64,000 nucleotides of DNA from Begonia masoniana (GCA_022432975.1 CM039508.1:31204433-31268432), one strand, 5' to 3'. Positions 46,254-58,627 are shown, counted from the stretch's first letter. Translations and numbers: made by a program. Notes: a model not told the origin generated them from the letters alone.

Positions 46254-47468
46254 GTGATTACTAGGAGTGGAGCAAATTACAACCAAAATCTTGACCAAAG
46301 TCGGGATATGGAAACTCCCCAAGATGAAGACCCTCAAGTGGGTGAATCAAGTCTACAAGGCCAAATTGATGGCCTTAGCCAAATGATGAAGTTAGTTTTG
46401 GAAAGATTGGATGAGCGTAACAAAGATAATGAACGTAATAAAAATTTCCAAGACACCTTTCATAGAGAGAGAAATGAATCGGATCTTAGAGGACCATTAC
46501 CAAGAAGAAGAAATGAGGCCGAGTTCCATGCAAAAAAGGAGAACCGAACCGGATTATGGAATGCCTATACCTCGAAGAAGAAACGAACCTGACTTCCTGA
46601 GCCAATATACGGGAGGAACGCTGAACCTCCTAGGGAAAGGTTCCATAACCAAGACTACCAAGATGAAGAATATTTTTTTAGGAGAGGGGGATTTCATTCC
46701 AAACCGATGCAGGGAAAATGATGAATTTAGGCATGCCAAATGTCAATACCTTCGTTCAATGAAGCATGCAACGGAGATAAATTTTTTGGACTGGTTAGAC
46801 AAGGTCGAGAAAGTATTCGACTACTATGAATATTCATATCATACTTTGATACAACTAGTAGCAGCTGAACTAACTAGCCATGCTTTCTTATGGTGGGAAA
46901 ATCTTAAAAATCAAAGGTGGCAAAACCGTGAAGGTTCAGTCACTACTTGGAGAGAAATGAAGTACCTCATGCAATAGAATTTCGTTCCTAGCCACTACCG
47001 ACAAGAACTTTTTCTACAAATGTAGAACTTGTTACAAAAGGGACAAACGGTAGAATAGTATCTCACGGAATTCGAGATGCTAAGAATAAGAGGAGGATGG
47101 AACGAACTAGATGAGCAAGTGATTGCGAGATTTATTCGGGGATTAAACTGAGACATTAGCAACGTAATTGAACTACATCCTCTCAACTTATTAGATTCCA
47201 TTAGCCAAATGGCCATCAAGGTCGAAAGACAATTAAAGAGAGTGTTAAGGACAACCTCCAATAGGTTCCCTTCCAAAACCCCCAGAACCTATCAAGAAAA
47301 CATTCAAGGCTGAAGAGAAGAAACTTTTTACCAAGAGCTGGCCGACTAAGGAGTCTAATCGCAGGCCTACAATAGCAGATACTAATCAAAATAAGGTAAG
47401 AGACATTAGATGTTTCAAATACCAAGGCCTCGGACACATGTTAGCTTCAATGCCCCAACCGACATATT
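46254..47468 (+). pseudogene. element E gag (frameshifted)
   Basis: Frames 46254-46592 and 46411-46977 overlap and together carry gag: an acidic/basic N part (LQGQIDGLSQMMKLVLERLDERNKDN), then MKHATEINFLDWLDKVEKVFDYY and HAFLWWENL. A frameshift lies near 46540, and a stop at 46977 follows WREMKYLMQ. The zinc-knuckle area (about 47410-47460) is not in an open frame. No clear ATG starts the frame. Confidence 0.8.
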
Positions 47469-50400
47469 ATGGTAATCAGAGAAGAGAGTGGTGAGATTGA
47501 AAGTGAAGACGACCAAGAAGAGGAGCTCATAAAGGAGGTAGAATCTGAAGATGAAGTTTACCATGCCCATGATGGACCTCTCTTAATGGTCATACGACGA
47601 GTACTCGTATCAAAAACTATTGATGATCAATGCCAACAAGAGAATATCTTTCATACTCGTTGTCTGATAAATGATAAAGTATGCTCGCTAATAATCGATT
47701 GAGGAAGTTGTGTCAACGTAGCTTCCAAATACATGGTTGAAAAGCTAGGGTTACACACTATTCCACACCCAAAACCTTATAAGTTCCGATGTTGAACAAT
47801 AGGGATGACATGAAGGTCAATAAGCAAGTTACCATTGAATTCTCTATCAAAAAATACAAGGACTCCGTCCTTTGTGATGTTGTACGTATGAATGTCAGTC
47901 ACTTACTTCTAGGACATCCCTGGAATACGTCAGAAGAGTATCACATGATGGTTTTTTCAACTACTACTCGCTTAAATTCGGAGGAAAAACAATCAAGTTA
48001 GCACCACTAACGCCTGAGCAGATAGAAAAAGATGAGGTGGCAAGGAAGAAAGAAAAAGATAAGGCCAGCCTATTAATGACAAAAGACGAAATCAATACCG
48101 CTATATTAGAGGGAGAACCCCTTATATTAGTGATGTTCAAATATAGAGTTCTGAAACTTGGAAATATTCCTAACTTAGTATTAAATTTGTTAAAACAATT
48201 TCAAGACGTTTTTTTCGAAGAGATTCCACAAGGTTTACCACCTTTACGTGGAATTGAACATCAAATAGACTTGCACCCGGGGGTTGTTTTGCTGAATCGA
48301 CCAGCTTATCAGATGAACCCATCAGAGACAAAGGAACTTCAAAGCCAAGTAAATGATTTATTGGATAAGGGTTATATAAGAGAATCCATGAGCCTTTATG
48401 CAGTACCTACACTGCTAGTTATCAAAAAGAACGGCATAATGAGAATGTGCGTAGATAGTCGCACTATTAACCAAATCACTATTAAGTATAGATTTTTGAT
48501 TCCGCGACTAGAAGACATGTTAGACGAGCTCAGTTGGGCAGCCATATTTTCGAAAGTGGATACCACCAAACTAGAATGAAAGAAGGTGGTGAATGAAAAA
48601 CTGCTTTCAAAACAAAATATGGTTTGTTTGAGTGGATAGTGATGCCTTTTGGATTGACAAATGCACCTAGTACCTTTATGCATTTAATGCATCATGTACT
48701 TAAAGAGTACTTAGGAAAGTTTATTGTCGTATATTTCGAGGATATACTAATCTATAGCTCGGACTTAACCACTCACTTAGACCATCTAAGGACTCTTTTC
48801 ATTACCCTACACAATGCCAAATTACTTGGTAATCTACAAAAGTGCTCTTCCGCTCAAGATTAAGTGTATTTATTAGGATTCATAATCTCCAAAGACGAAA
48901 TGGAAGCGGAGAGGCCAAGATAGAAGCCATCAAAGAATGGCTAGTTCCAATGGGGATAACAGAAGTTCGGAGTTGTCATTGATTAGTCTAATTCTACTGG
49001 AGATTTATTAAAGATTTTAGTGTTATCATGGCTCCTATAACTTACTACACTAAGAAAGGTAGAGTTTTTGAATGGACACCAACTTGTCAACACAGTTTTG
49101 AGTTGATGAAGGAAAAATTATGTCAATCTCCTATCTTAGCACTCCCGGATTTCAACAAGGTGTTCGAGGTAGAGTGTGATGCATTAGAAGTGGGTATAGG
49201 AGTTGTCTTAATACAAGAGAAACGACCACTAGCTTACTTCAGTGAAAAGCTCAAGAGACCAGCTCTAAACTACTCGACCTATGACAAAGAGTTCTATTCT
49301 GTCATACGTGCACTTGAGCAGTGGCAGTATTACCTCCTACTTAAAGAGTTCATCATACACACTGACCATCAGGCGCTAAAACACATCAAAGGTCAAGTAA
49401 AACTCAACAAAAGACATGCCAAATGGGTCAAATTTCTCGAAAGGTTTTCTTATGTCCTTAAATATCTAAAAGGATAAACCAACGTAGTGGCGGATGGACT
49501 ATCAAGGAGACACCTACTCCTAACTAAACTAGAAACTAGATTTTTTGGATTTGAATGGATTAATAACAATTATGAGTCGGACTAGGATTTTGGAAAATAC
49601 TACCAAAAGTGCCTTATAAAAAAATGATGGAAAATACCACATCGTCCATGGATATGTATTCAAAAGAAGTAAATTAGGACTAAGAATGTGTCTGGTAAAA
49701 GAAGCACACAATGGAGAATTGGCCAACCATTTCGGAGAAGACAAAACCCAGGAAATGGTCAAAGAACATTTTTTTTCTCCACCTAATACGCAATGTACGT
49801 CGTCTGATAGAGCGTTGTAGCATGTGCAAAAAGGCTAAGAGCAAAGTCCTTCCCCAAGGGTTATACCTTCCTCTCACAATTCCAACTCATCCTTGGGTGG
49901 ACATTAGTTTAGATTTCGTTCTTGGAATTCCTCGTACTGTCAGATCCAAAGACTCAATTATGGTAGTAGTAGACAAGTTCTCTAAGATGACACATTTTAT
50001 CGCATGTGCCAAGACTGATGACTCCAATAACATTGCAAACCTTTTTTCTCAAAGAGATAGTTAGACTTCATGAAGTACCTCACACATTAGTATCAAATAG
50101 AGAAACTAAGTTCCTTAGTGCATTTTGGAGAACTTTATGGACGAAGATTGGAACCAAACTGTTGTTCAATACTTCCTTTTACCCACAGACGGATGGTCAA
50201 ACTGAAGTGGTCAACCGAATTCTTGGTACTCTTCTCAGGGGTGCGATAGGAAAGAAACTAGGTGAATGGGATATTAAACTTCCACATTTGGAGTTCGCCT
50301 ACAATAGAAGTGTTCATTCCTCCACTCAGAGAATGCCTTTTGAAGTGGTATACGGTTTTAACCCTACTGCTCTATTGGATCTTTTACCACTTCCTATGAA

Positions 50401-50762
50401 GTCCCTTGCCTACATGAGCAAGTTAGGAATACCATACAAAGAAAACATGAGGAATTCGCTAAAAGAGCTAACAAAGGGTGAAGGGAAAAAATATTTAACG
50501 AAAGTGACTTAGTGTGGCTTCACCTAAGTAAAGAGTGTTTTCCTGAAAAAATGAAATCAAAACTCCTTCCAAAGGCAGATGTTCCCTTCAAGATATTGGA
50601 GCGCATTAACAACAATGCGTATAAGTTGAAGTTACCTGGAGAGTATGGTGTATCAGCGACCTTTAATATTCAAGATCTCTCCCCATTTATGGGTGATGAA
50701 AGCGAAATTAAGAAGGACGAATCTCTAGATTTGAGGTCAAATCCTTTTCCACCTAGAGAGGA
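47469..50762 (+). pseudogene. element E pol (protease, RT, RNase H, integrase; many breaks)
   Basis: The protease site reads ICSLIID, then TGA at 47700-47702, then GSCVNVAS, so the active-site serine codon is a stop. The RT is in two frames (48037-48579 and 48624-48863) with MRMCVDSRTINQIT and YFEDILIYS; the usual FDD is FED. RNase H is at 49028-49477 ([21 protein letters not shown]). Integrase is at 49711-50512 ([53 protein letters not shown]), with a frameshift near 50040. The element is inactive. The integrase style suggests a CRM/Galadriel-type chromovirus, not Tekay. Confidence 0.85.
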
Positions 50763-52019
50763 TGATACACCTAGGAGACCAGTGACACGTTCCCAAGGCA
50801 CATCACAAAACCTCACTAAACTTTATGCTGACAATTGCTCTATTTTTGCAAGTGAGGGCCCACTGGATTGCTCGGAATGGAATACTTATGAGAAGTTTTT
50901 CAAAGGCTTAGCATGCGAGCCCAAATCTCAAGACATGGACCAGCCCAAACATTTACTTACTTGGGAGACCGAAGATGGATCACTTCAAGCTAAAAGGGGA
51001 ATTTGTCTTCCCTTGGACGAGAATATGTAACTCTATTTAATTCGAATTTTTGGGCAAACATTGGCCTTATTTGTATTAAACTTTATAAACTTGCATGCAT
51101 ACATTAGATTGAATGGTTATGGCTAGTATGGTGGTAAGGGTTAACGTTCACGAGGACATGTTGAACACTCCTAGTTCGAATTACTAAACCTCAAGTCAGT
51201 GGAAGGCACCAAGGGGGCCCGGTCCACATTAAAGATGGAGGGGGATTGCGCCACTTGAATAAACGTTGAAGCCCGGTCCATTTTTAGGCTAGGCTCGCTC
51301 CATCAGCTTTGTTATTTTGAAATTTTACAAATCATCATTCCATACATGGCTGAAGAAACTATACTTTATGAAGACTTCATCCCCACGGTTGAAAAGAAGG
51401 CGGAGCGTGCATATGTGCAAACAAGATTCATCCAACCATTTCTTCCTTTTTTTCATTCAATCGAAACCCTCACCACCCTAGGAATACTTAAGCATCGCTT
51501 TTAGTGTTTGTATTCACTTTTGAATAATCAATAAACACCGGTCAATTCTCCTAAGGTTCAAAGAGCATTGGCTCAAGGTGAGCCTCGGTTGTTCATCTTT
51601 TGAGCAGAGTTTCGCCTCTAATTGTTCTTCTAGCTTGTGGTTGCTTGGAGATTCTTATCATCACATTCTCTAGGTTCTTTCTAAGATCTTAGAAAAGAGA
51701 GAAAAGACGACCAAATCAGACCTTGTGCTATTGTTATTCTCCTTGGAAGATTACATTCCCCGAAAATGCTCTAAGTTGCCTTTCGGACCGGTTACGGGAC
51801 TTTCTTGCATATTTTCTTTGTTTTGTGTTTTGTTGCTCAAAATTTATAGGATCTATTCTACACTCAATTGGTAAGAATCCTTTGAAATTTCATTGCAATT
51901 AGACTTGATTTGATATTTATTTGATTTGCTTGAACATGGTTGTTCTCGGATGTAGTCAAGAACACCACCCTACAATTTTGGTTTGCATAACCTTTGTTTT
52001 GCAGGACCAAAGGTTATCA
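50763..52019 (+). repeat. element E 3' LTR, overlapping the polyprotein end
   Basis: The LTR starts TGATACACCTAGGAGACC and ends GGTTATCA. The pol frame 50512-51030 continues about 89 codons into the LTR (RRPVTRSQGTSQ...LPLDENM), so the C-terminal tail is LTR-encoded. The empty target site of element B (ACAAGATTCATCC) is visible at about 51420. Confidence 0.9.
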
Positions 52020-52599
52020 AAGGGGGAAAGGGGACACTAGTAAGGATAACTAGTTTAAAATAGATACACTTTATTCAATTGGCTAAAAAAAAGCTGAAAA
52101 GTATAACTTCAATATGAAAATTTTACTGCTGTTTCAAACATGATTACATTTGAGGATTAAGGGTCTATTTATACTAGAAATTCATAGACATCAATGAACA
52201 TATTGAAGGAATTAATGTGATGGTCAAAGGCATCCTTCAAGGGCCTTAAATCCTTTGGTCAAAAGTCAAATGAGACTTATGGTATTCCTAAAGTTAGCAT
52301 CTCACCTTTCTAGGGATAATGGATCACATTATTCCCCTCGTACACTAAAACATAAAACACTCGACAAACCATTCACTTGACCAGGTAAAGGATCGGCCAA
52401 GTAAAGTTTCTAGACACTTGGACTGAATTACTAATGGACTTACACGACCAATGAATGAATTGGTCAAGTGAGCCTACAATGACTTGGACTTTTAGTAACA
52501 CAAAATAAGTCCAAGTTTGATATGCCTCAGAGGTCATCACTCGATCACAAACCAAGACACAAGCTTTATCAAACTTATTTACGAATAAACTCAATTCTT
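52020..52599. other. no gene recognised
   Basis: The stretch begins with AAGGGGGAAAGGGGAC and is then AT-rich. No domain was found in any frame. Confidence 0.4.
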
Positions 52600-53640
52600 T
52601 TACTGGTATTGATAGCTTCGAAAACCTCTTCAACGACTTGGATTGGGAGCCAAGCACAAAGGACATGGATCAGCCCTTGCACGTGCTATCGTGGGAACTC
52701 AAGAGGGAAGCACTTGAAGAAGGGATTTGTCTCCCTTGGAATTAAAATTGTAACTGAACACTTACTTTTTCCTTATTGTTTTGGCAAACTTTTAGCCTTG
52801 TATTTTGTTGGCAAACATTGGCCTTCATGTAATGTTTTATAGTTGCATGCATCCTTAGGCATTAGGATTAGATGTATGTTAAGTTAGATGGTGGTTGGAA
52901 GTTTGTTGAAGCAAAGGAAATGGAGAGAAGCCAACATGGGCCGAAGATTGGAAAGAAGCCCAACATTGGCCACACATAATGGCTCTTTTTTGTAGCCCAA
53001 GCCCTACCTAACAACTAGTCCACCTTAGGTCTATAAATACATGGTTATTGGTGTTTGTAATGGTTGTTAATGATATGAGAATAACCTAATTCGTCTACTA
53101 AAGCGTCACCTTGAAGATTGGTGAACGGTAAGGCTCAGTTCGGTTAAGAACCGAGAAGGAGTTCTCTCCTTTGAGCTTTCAAGCCCACGGTTGCTTGAAT
53201 AGCTATTGTTCTACTTTTCTTCTCTCTCTTTTTACAAAGTAAAATACACTAAGAAAGCGGCCATAATCTGTTCTATTTGCTGCCATCTTCTTCGGAAGAG
53301 TGTTATGCCGAGAGCTTACAAAATATTGCTCATCGGACAGCATCTAGTGTTCTTTGCATAACTTTTTATTTTCTCATCATCTGGACCTGAAAATTTGAGG
53401 AAACATTGTTCACACATATATTAAGAAACCCTTAAAATTGCATTGCATTTGGACATCATTTGGTTAGTCAAACCACTGCTTGATTTTAGGATATTTTCAG
53501 ACTAGCCGAGTTGCTATTTTCTAACTTTGTTGTTTGTGGGTAGAACTTGATCCATTGAAGGTAGAATCGTGTCAAAGTTCATACCCATTAAGCCCGAAAT
53601 TTAGGACACTAAAAAACATTAAAAAGGAAGAGCAATGTTG
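52600..53640 (+). mobile_element. diverged LTR of an element E relative
   Basis: The plus strand reads DWEPSTKDMDQPLHVLSWE...GICLPWN, matching the LTR-encoded tail of E (PKSQDMDQPKHLLTWE...GICLPLDE). It is followed by GGCAAACATTGGCCTT...TTGCATGCAT as in E's LTR, and by a late block with TTGCATTTGGACATCATTTGG. Boundaries are approximate and no target duplication was seen. It may be a solo LTR. Confidence 0.6.
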
Positions 53641-53678
53641 AGCCTATAGTATAAAGCCTTTTTGAAATGGAGAAAGAC

Positions 53679-55270
53679 TTAAAAGTCCAAAAAATTGGGA
53701 GGCTGCATGGTGGAGATGGGGCCTTGGTGGACTAAATCTTCAAGATGGATTTGGCCTCCAACTTCTATCGCATACGTGGGTTTCTTCTTATCCATGGAAG
53801 ATGGCGACTCTACTAATTTGTCATAAAAAGAGTTATTTGCAAAATGAGTAAACAAGTTAGAAAACTCTTTGGTTTGGGGTTGAGTGAGGGGTCTCGCATA
53901 CACATCATCGTCCCTGGGTGATTTAGGATTTGACATCAAATATGATAAGACTTCTTCCTCCTCATTTTCTTCTCCATGGAATGGGGACAAATCTTTAACA
54001 TTGAAGGTAGTCGAGGCTCTAAATTCCCCTAGAAGTTTGATCTTATAGGCATTGTTATTGATACGCTTAAGAACCTTAAATGGATCATCGACTCTTGGTA
54101 ATAGCTTAGACTTCTTTTATTTAGGGAAACATTCATTATTTAAGTGTAGCCACATCAAATCACCTTCTTTAAAAATGACCTCCTTCTTTCCTCAGTTTGC
54201 TAATTTAACATAAGCTTCGTTTTTCTTTTGGATGGTTTTGCTAATCTTTTCATGCGTGGCCTTTACTTGTTCGACCTTTGAAGCCACATCCAAATCAATA
54301 GCACTTTGATATGGTAATGGAATTAGATCCTTCGGCGTGAGTGGACTGAAGCCATAGACAACTTCAAAAGGGCTCTTTCTAGTAGTAGAGTGCACACTCC
54401 TATTATAGGCAAACTCAATAAAAGGGAGTTGTAAATCTCAAATCGAGAGCCTTTTTCCAACCATACTCCTCAAGAGTGCTCTCATTGTATAGTTTACCAC
54501 CTCAGTTTGTTCATCCGTTGAATGATGAAAGGAAGTGCTAAAAAGAAGCTTTGTGCCCAATTTATTCCAAAGAGTCCTCCAAAATGAACTTAAGAATTTT
54601 GTGTCCCTATCCGAAACAATGGATCTTGGGATACCATGCATACGAACAACCTCCTTGCAAAATATATAGGCTATGTGGTTTAAGTCATCTGTTTTTGTAC
54701 AAAAAATGAAGTGTGTCATCTTTGAGAATCTTTCAACAACAATCATGATTGAGCCATTCATTCTCAATGTTCTAGGTTGTCCAAGCACAAAATCCATATT
54801 TACCCCCACCCATGGATGGCTAGAAATTAGAAGTTGTAAGTATAAGCCTTGAGGTAATACTCGGCTCTTAGCCTTTTTGCACATGACACATCTTCCTACC
54901 ACTTTATAAAAATCCTTAAAGAGATGTGGCCAAAAGAAAATCTCTTTGACCACTTTATAAGTCTTTTGTTCTCTAGAATGGCTTCTTAAACCACCACAAT
55001 GTGCTTCCTTAACAAGGGATTCCTAGAGGCTAGAAATAGGAATGCACAATTTCCACCCTATGAAAAGATAACCATCTTGAATGTAATAACCACCATCAGC
55101 CTTGATGATACATCTTTTGTAGACATTTTTGAAGTCTTGTTCTTTCTCATATGCTCCTTCAATCCACTCAAATCCAAGAATCTTGCCATGCAATTTGGTT
55201 AAAAGAGAATACCTCCTAGAAAGGGTATCGGCTACGACATTGGATTCTCTTTTCTTGTACTTAATGATAT
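53679..55270 (-). pseudogene. element G: gypsy pol 3' part (RNase H end, integrase, tail)
   Basis: Minus-strand, nearly one frame, broken by stops at 54438 and 54192. It begins in the RNase H end ([16 protein letters not shown]), then integrase (CVMCKKAKSRVLPQGLY, MDFVLGQP, KMTHFIFCTKTDD, SIVSDRDTKFL, EQTEVVNY), KSPFEVVYGFSPLTPKDLIPLP, and a tail DLSPFHGEENEEEE. It is a relative of E in the opposite orientation. It stops at 55270, where an LTR-like sequence (TGTAACGCCCCGAG) begins after GATAT, so G was interrupted there. The rest of G is not in the window. Confidence 0.85.
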
Positions 55271-55627
55271 TGTAACGCCCCGAGTTAATCAACCCAGTTC
55301 GCTACTCACATTCACTGGTCAAAACTAGAAAATTCTGGGAAATATTTAAAACTCCTCTCAACGGCTAAGATCGACATTAATTCGAAACATCAAAACCTTG
55401 CAGCGGAAAACATTTACGTAAAGAAAACAGAATCATGACGAAAACAGACTAGCAAAAACCTTGAGTTCAAGATCGTTAAAAACTTCTCTGCAACAACTGC
55501 AAACAGTTTGACAATACTAAGCAATCTGTCATTCACAGAGTCTGTCGTCTACATATTTTCGTCCACAGACTTACTTAAGTTTTATCGTCCACGGGCCACG
55601 TGACTTTATCGTCCACGGGCCACGTGT
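55271..55627 (-). mobile_element. truncated LTR related to element A
   Basis: TGTAACGCCCCGAGTTAAT...CAGTTCGCTAC is the same as the plus-strand left end of element A's LTRs. It is followed by CTTGCAGCGGAAA and a GTCCACGGGCCACGTG repeat (two copies, 55590-55626). After 55627 the similarity ends and the 25-bp satellite begins. Confidence 0.65.
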
Positions 55628-57627
55628 AAAATGGGCCGTAAGGCATACAGTTAAAATGGGCCGTAAGGCATACAGTTAAAATGGGCCGTAAGGCATACAG
55701 TTAAAATGGGCCGTAAGGCATACAGTTAAAATGGGCCGTAAGGCATACAGTTAAAATGGGCCGTAAGGCATACAGTTAAAATGGGCCGTAAGGCATACAG
55801 TTAAAATGGGCCGTAAGGCATACAGTTAAAATGGGCCGTAAGGCATACAGTTAAAATGGGCCGTAAGGCATACAGTTAAAATGGGCCGTAAGGCATACAG
55901 TTAAAATGGGCCGTAAGGCATACAGTTAAAATGGGCCGTAAGGCATACAGTTAAAATGGGCCGTAAGGCATACAGTTAAAATGGGCCGTAAGGCATACAG
56001 TTAAAATGGGCCGTAAGGCATACAGTTAAAATGGGCCGTAAGGCATACAGTTAAAATGGGCCGTAAGGCATACAGTTAAAATGGGCCGTAAGGCATACAG
56101 TTAAAATGGGCCGTAAGGCATACAGTTAAAATGGGCCGTAAGGCATACAGTTAAAATGGGCCGTAAGGCATACAGTTAAAATGGGCCGTAAGGCATACAG
56201 TTAAAATGGGCCGTAAGGCATACAGTTAAAATGGGCCGTAAGGCATACAGTTAAAATGGGCCGTAAGGCATACAGTTAAAATGGGCCGTAAGGCATACAG
56301 TTAAAATGGGCCGTAAGGCATACAGTTAAAATGGGCCGTAAGGCATACAGTTAAAATGGGCCGTAAGGCATACAGTTAAAATGGGCCGTAAGGCATACAG
56401 TTAAAATGGGCCGTAAGGCATACAGTTAAAATGGGCCGTAAGGCATACAGTTAAAATGGGCCGTAAGGCATACAGTTAAAATGGGCCGTAAGGCATACAG
56501 TTAAAATGGGCCGTAAGGCATACAGTTAAAATGGGCCGTAAGGCATACAGTTAAAATGGGCCGTAAGGCATACAGTTAAAATGGGCCGTAAGGCATACAG
56601 TTAAAATGGGCCGTAAGGCATACAGTTAAAATGGGCCGTAAGGCATACAGTTAAAATGGGCCGTAAGGCATACAGTTAAAATGGGCCGTAAGGCATACAG
56701 TTAAAATGGGCCGTAAGGCATACAGTTAAAATGGGCCGTAAGGCATACAGTTAAAATGGGCCGTAAGGCATACAGTTAAAATGGGCCGTAAGGCATACAG
56801 TTAAAATGGGCCGTAAGGCATACAGTTAAAATGGGCCGTAAGGCATACAGTTAAAATGGGCCGTAAGGCATACAGTTAAAATGGGCCGTAAGGCATACAG
56901 TTAAAATGGGCCGTAAGGCATACAGTTAAAATGGGCCGTAAGGCATACAGTTAAAATGGGCCGTAAGGCATACAGTTAAAATGGGCCGTAAGGCATACAG
57001 TTAAAATGGGCCGTAAGGCATACAGTTAAAATGGGCCGTAAGGCATACAGTTAAAATGGGCCGTAAGGCATACAGTTAAAATGGGCCGTAAGGCATACAG
57101 TTAAAATGGGCCGTAAGGCATACAGTTAAAATGGGCCGTAAGGCATACAGTTAAAATGGGCCGTAAGGCATACAGTTAAAATGGGCCGTAAGGCATACAG
57201 TTAAAATGGGCCGTAAGGCATACAGTTAAAATGGGCCGTAAGGCATACAGTTAAAATGGGCCGTAAGGCATACAGTTAAAATGGGCCGTAAGGCATACAG
57301 TTAAAATGGGCCGTAAGGCATACAGTTAAAATGGGCCGTAAGGCATACAGTTAAAATGGGCCGTAAGGCATACAGTTAAAATGGGCCGTAAGGCATACAG
57401 TTAAAATGGGCCGTAAGGCATACAGTTAAAATGGGCCGTAAGGCATACAGTTAAAATGGGCCGTAAGGCATACAGTTAAAATGGGCCGTAAGGCATACAG
57501 TTAAAATGGGCCGTAAGGCATACAGTTAAAATGGGCCGTAAGGCATACAGTTAAAATGGGCCGTAAGGCATACAGTTAAAATGGGCCGTAAGGCATACAG
57601 TTAAAATGGGCCGTAAGGCATACAGTT
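55628..57627. repeat. satellite array, 80 copies of a 25-bp unit
   Basis: The unit starts AAAATGGGCCGTAAGGCATA and ends CAGTT. The array is exactly 2000 bp, 80 units. I saw no base change between units anywhere in it. All reading frames contain stops, so it is not coding. The same unit occurs four times, with some changes, at about 58526-58627 inside the LTR of element H. Confidence 0.98.
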
Positions 57628-58525
57628 AAATTTGTGTAATATCCGACCTGTACGGAATTTCATATTATAATATATATTGGCATTTTTGTAAATATGTCAA
57701 ATCAAGCCCGTTTTACAAAAAGAAAGCATCATTTCTATCCTAACGATTAATAGGAATTTTACGAAATTTACGAGAATTTTCGGAGTAATAACGCTATATT
57801 CCGAGTAATTAAATTTCTCGTAATATAAGGAACGTTCTAGTAAAAAATAGTAAACGAGGTCCGATTTGCGAACGGACAAATTTAATAAATCTCAAATAAT
57901 AAGATGAACCTATTGGTGAATTAAGGAAATTTGGAGAATCCGAATAGTTAGCCGATTGATGAAACGAAGGAAGAAACAAATATAAAAACTAAAGAAGGGC
58001 AAAAAGGTAAATTGCCATGTTGATTTTTAATAAAAATCAAATTTCATCATTCAGCAGAACACTTCTGCGATTTCAATTTTTCCTCTTTCTTCCAGAGGCG
58101 ATTTCTCTCTCGGCTTCCCTCTCTGCCCGCGACGACTTCGACGATCCGACCTCCAATCTTTCCTCCAATCGTTCCGTTTTCTTTGTGCTTTCTCCTCCAA
58201 TCGACGTTCTAGGTGATCAGCGCTCGTGGACGGAGCTTGAGCTGCTTTGGACACGAGGTAAGTTCTCGTGATCTTCTTTGGCCAATTGGCCTACACCGTA
58301 CGTCAAATGTCGTCTCGAGGAGTTTTGGAGATGCGTCTGTTTAATTTTGCTTTGATGGGTAGGCAGGTTTAGTTGTTTTATAGGTTATAGGTTATCCATT
58401 TATAGTCTTGATGGTACCCGTTATTGCTTGTTTACTTTATGATATAGACTGTTCATGCATCACGTGTTTTAAAGAAAAGCATGAAAGTGAATTTTTGCAT
58501 AATGTTTAAAAGATAATGTAAAGAA

Positions 58526-58627
58526 TAAAATGGGCCGTAAGGCATACAGTTAAAATGGGCCGTAAGGCATACAGTTAAAATGGGCCGTAAGGCATATAGT
58601 TAAAATGGACCGAAAGGCATACAGTTT
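58526..58627 (+). repeat. four 25-bp units inside element H LTR
   Basis: Three near-identical copies and one changed copy (ATGGACCGAAAGGCATACAG) of the satellite unit. In element B the same position has GGCCGAAAGGC-containing units of about 16-17 bp. The changed copy resembles the B type. Confidence 0.93.

Larger units (their letters stand above)
19279..52019 (+). mobile_element. element E: Ty3/gypsy, full length but decayed, host of nested insertions
   Basis: The 5' LTR is 19279-42138 (interrupted by element B). The primer-binding site is at 42141, the leader is interrupted by solo LTR F, gag-pol is 46254-51030, and the 3' LTR is 50763-52019. Without the insertions the two LTRs are about 1254 and 1257 bp. 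LTR ends are TGATACAC and GGTTATCA. The integrase type ([13 protein letters not shown]..., HPQTDGQTEVVNR-like) differs from the Tekay elements and resembles CRM/Galadriel-type chromoviruses. I could not find a clear target duplication. Confidence 0.85.

Noticed and set aside
55628..57627. The regular array could look like a CRISPR array
   Set aside because: The 25-bp units are contiguous with no spacers, the context is plant, and the same unit is an LTR-internal repeat.
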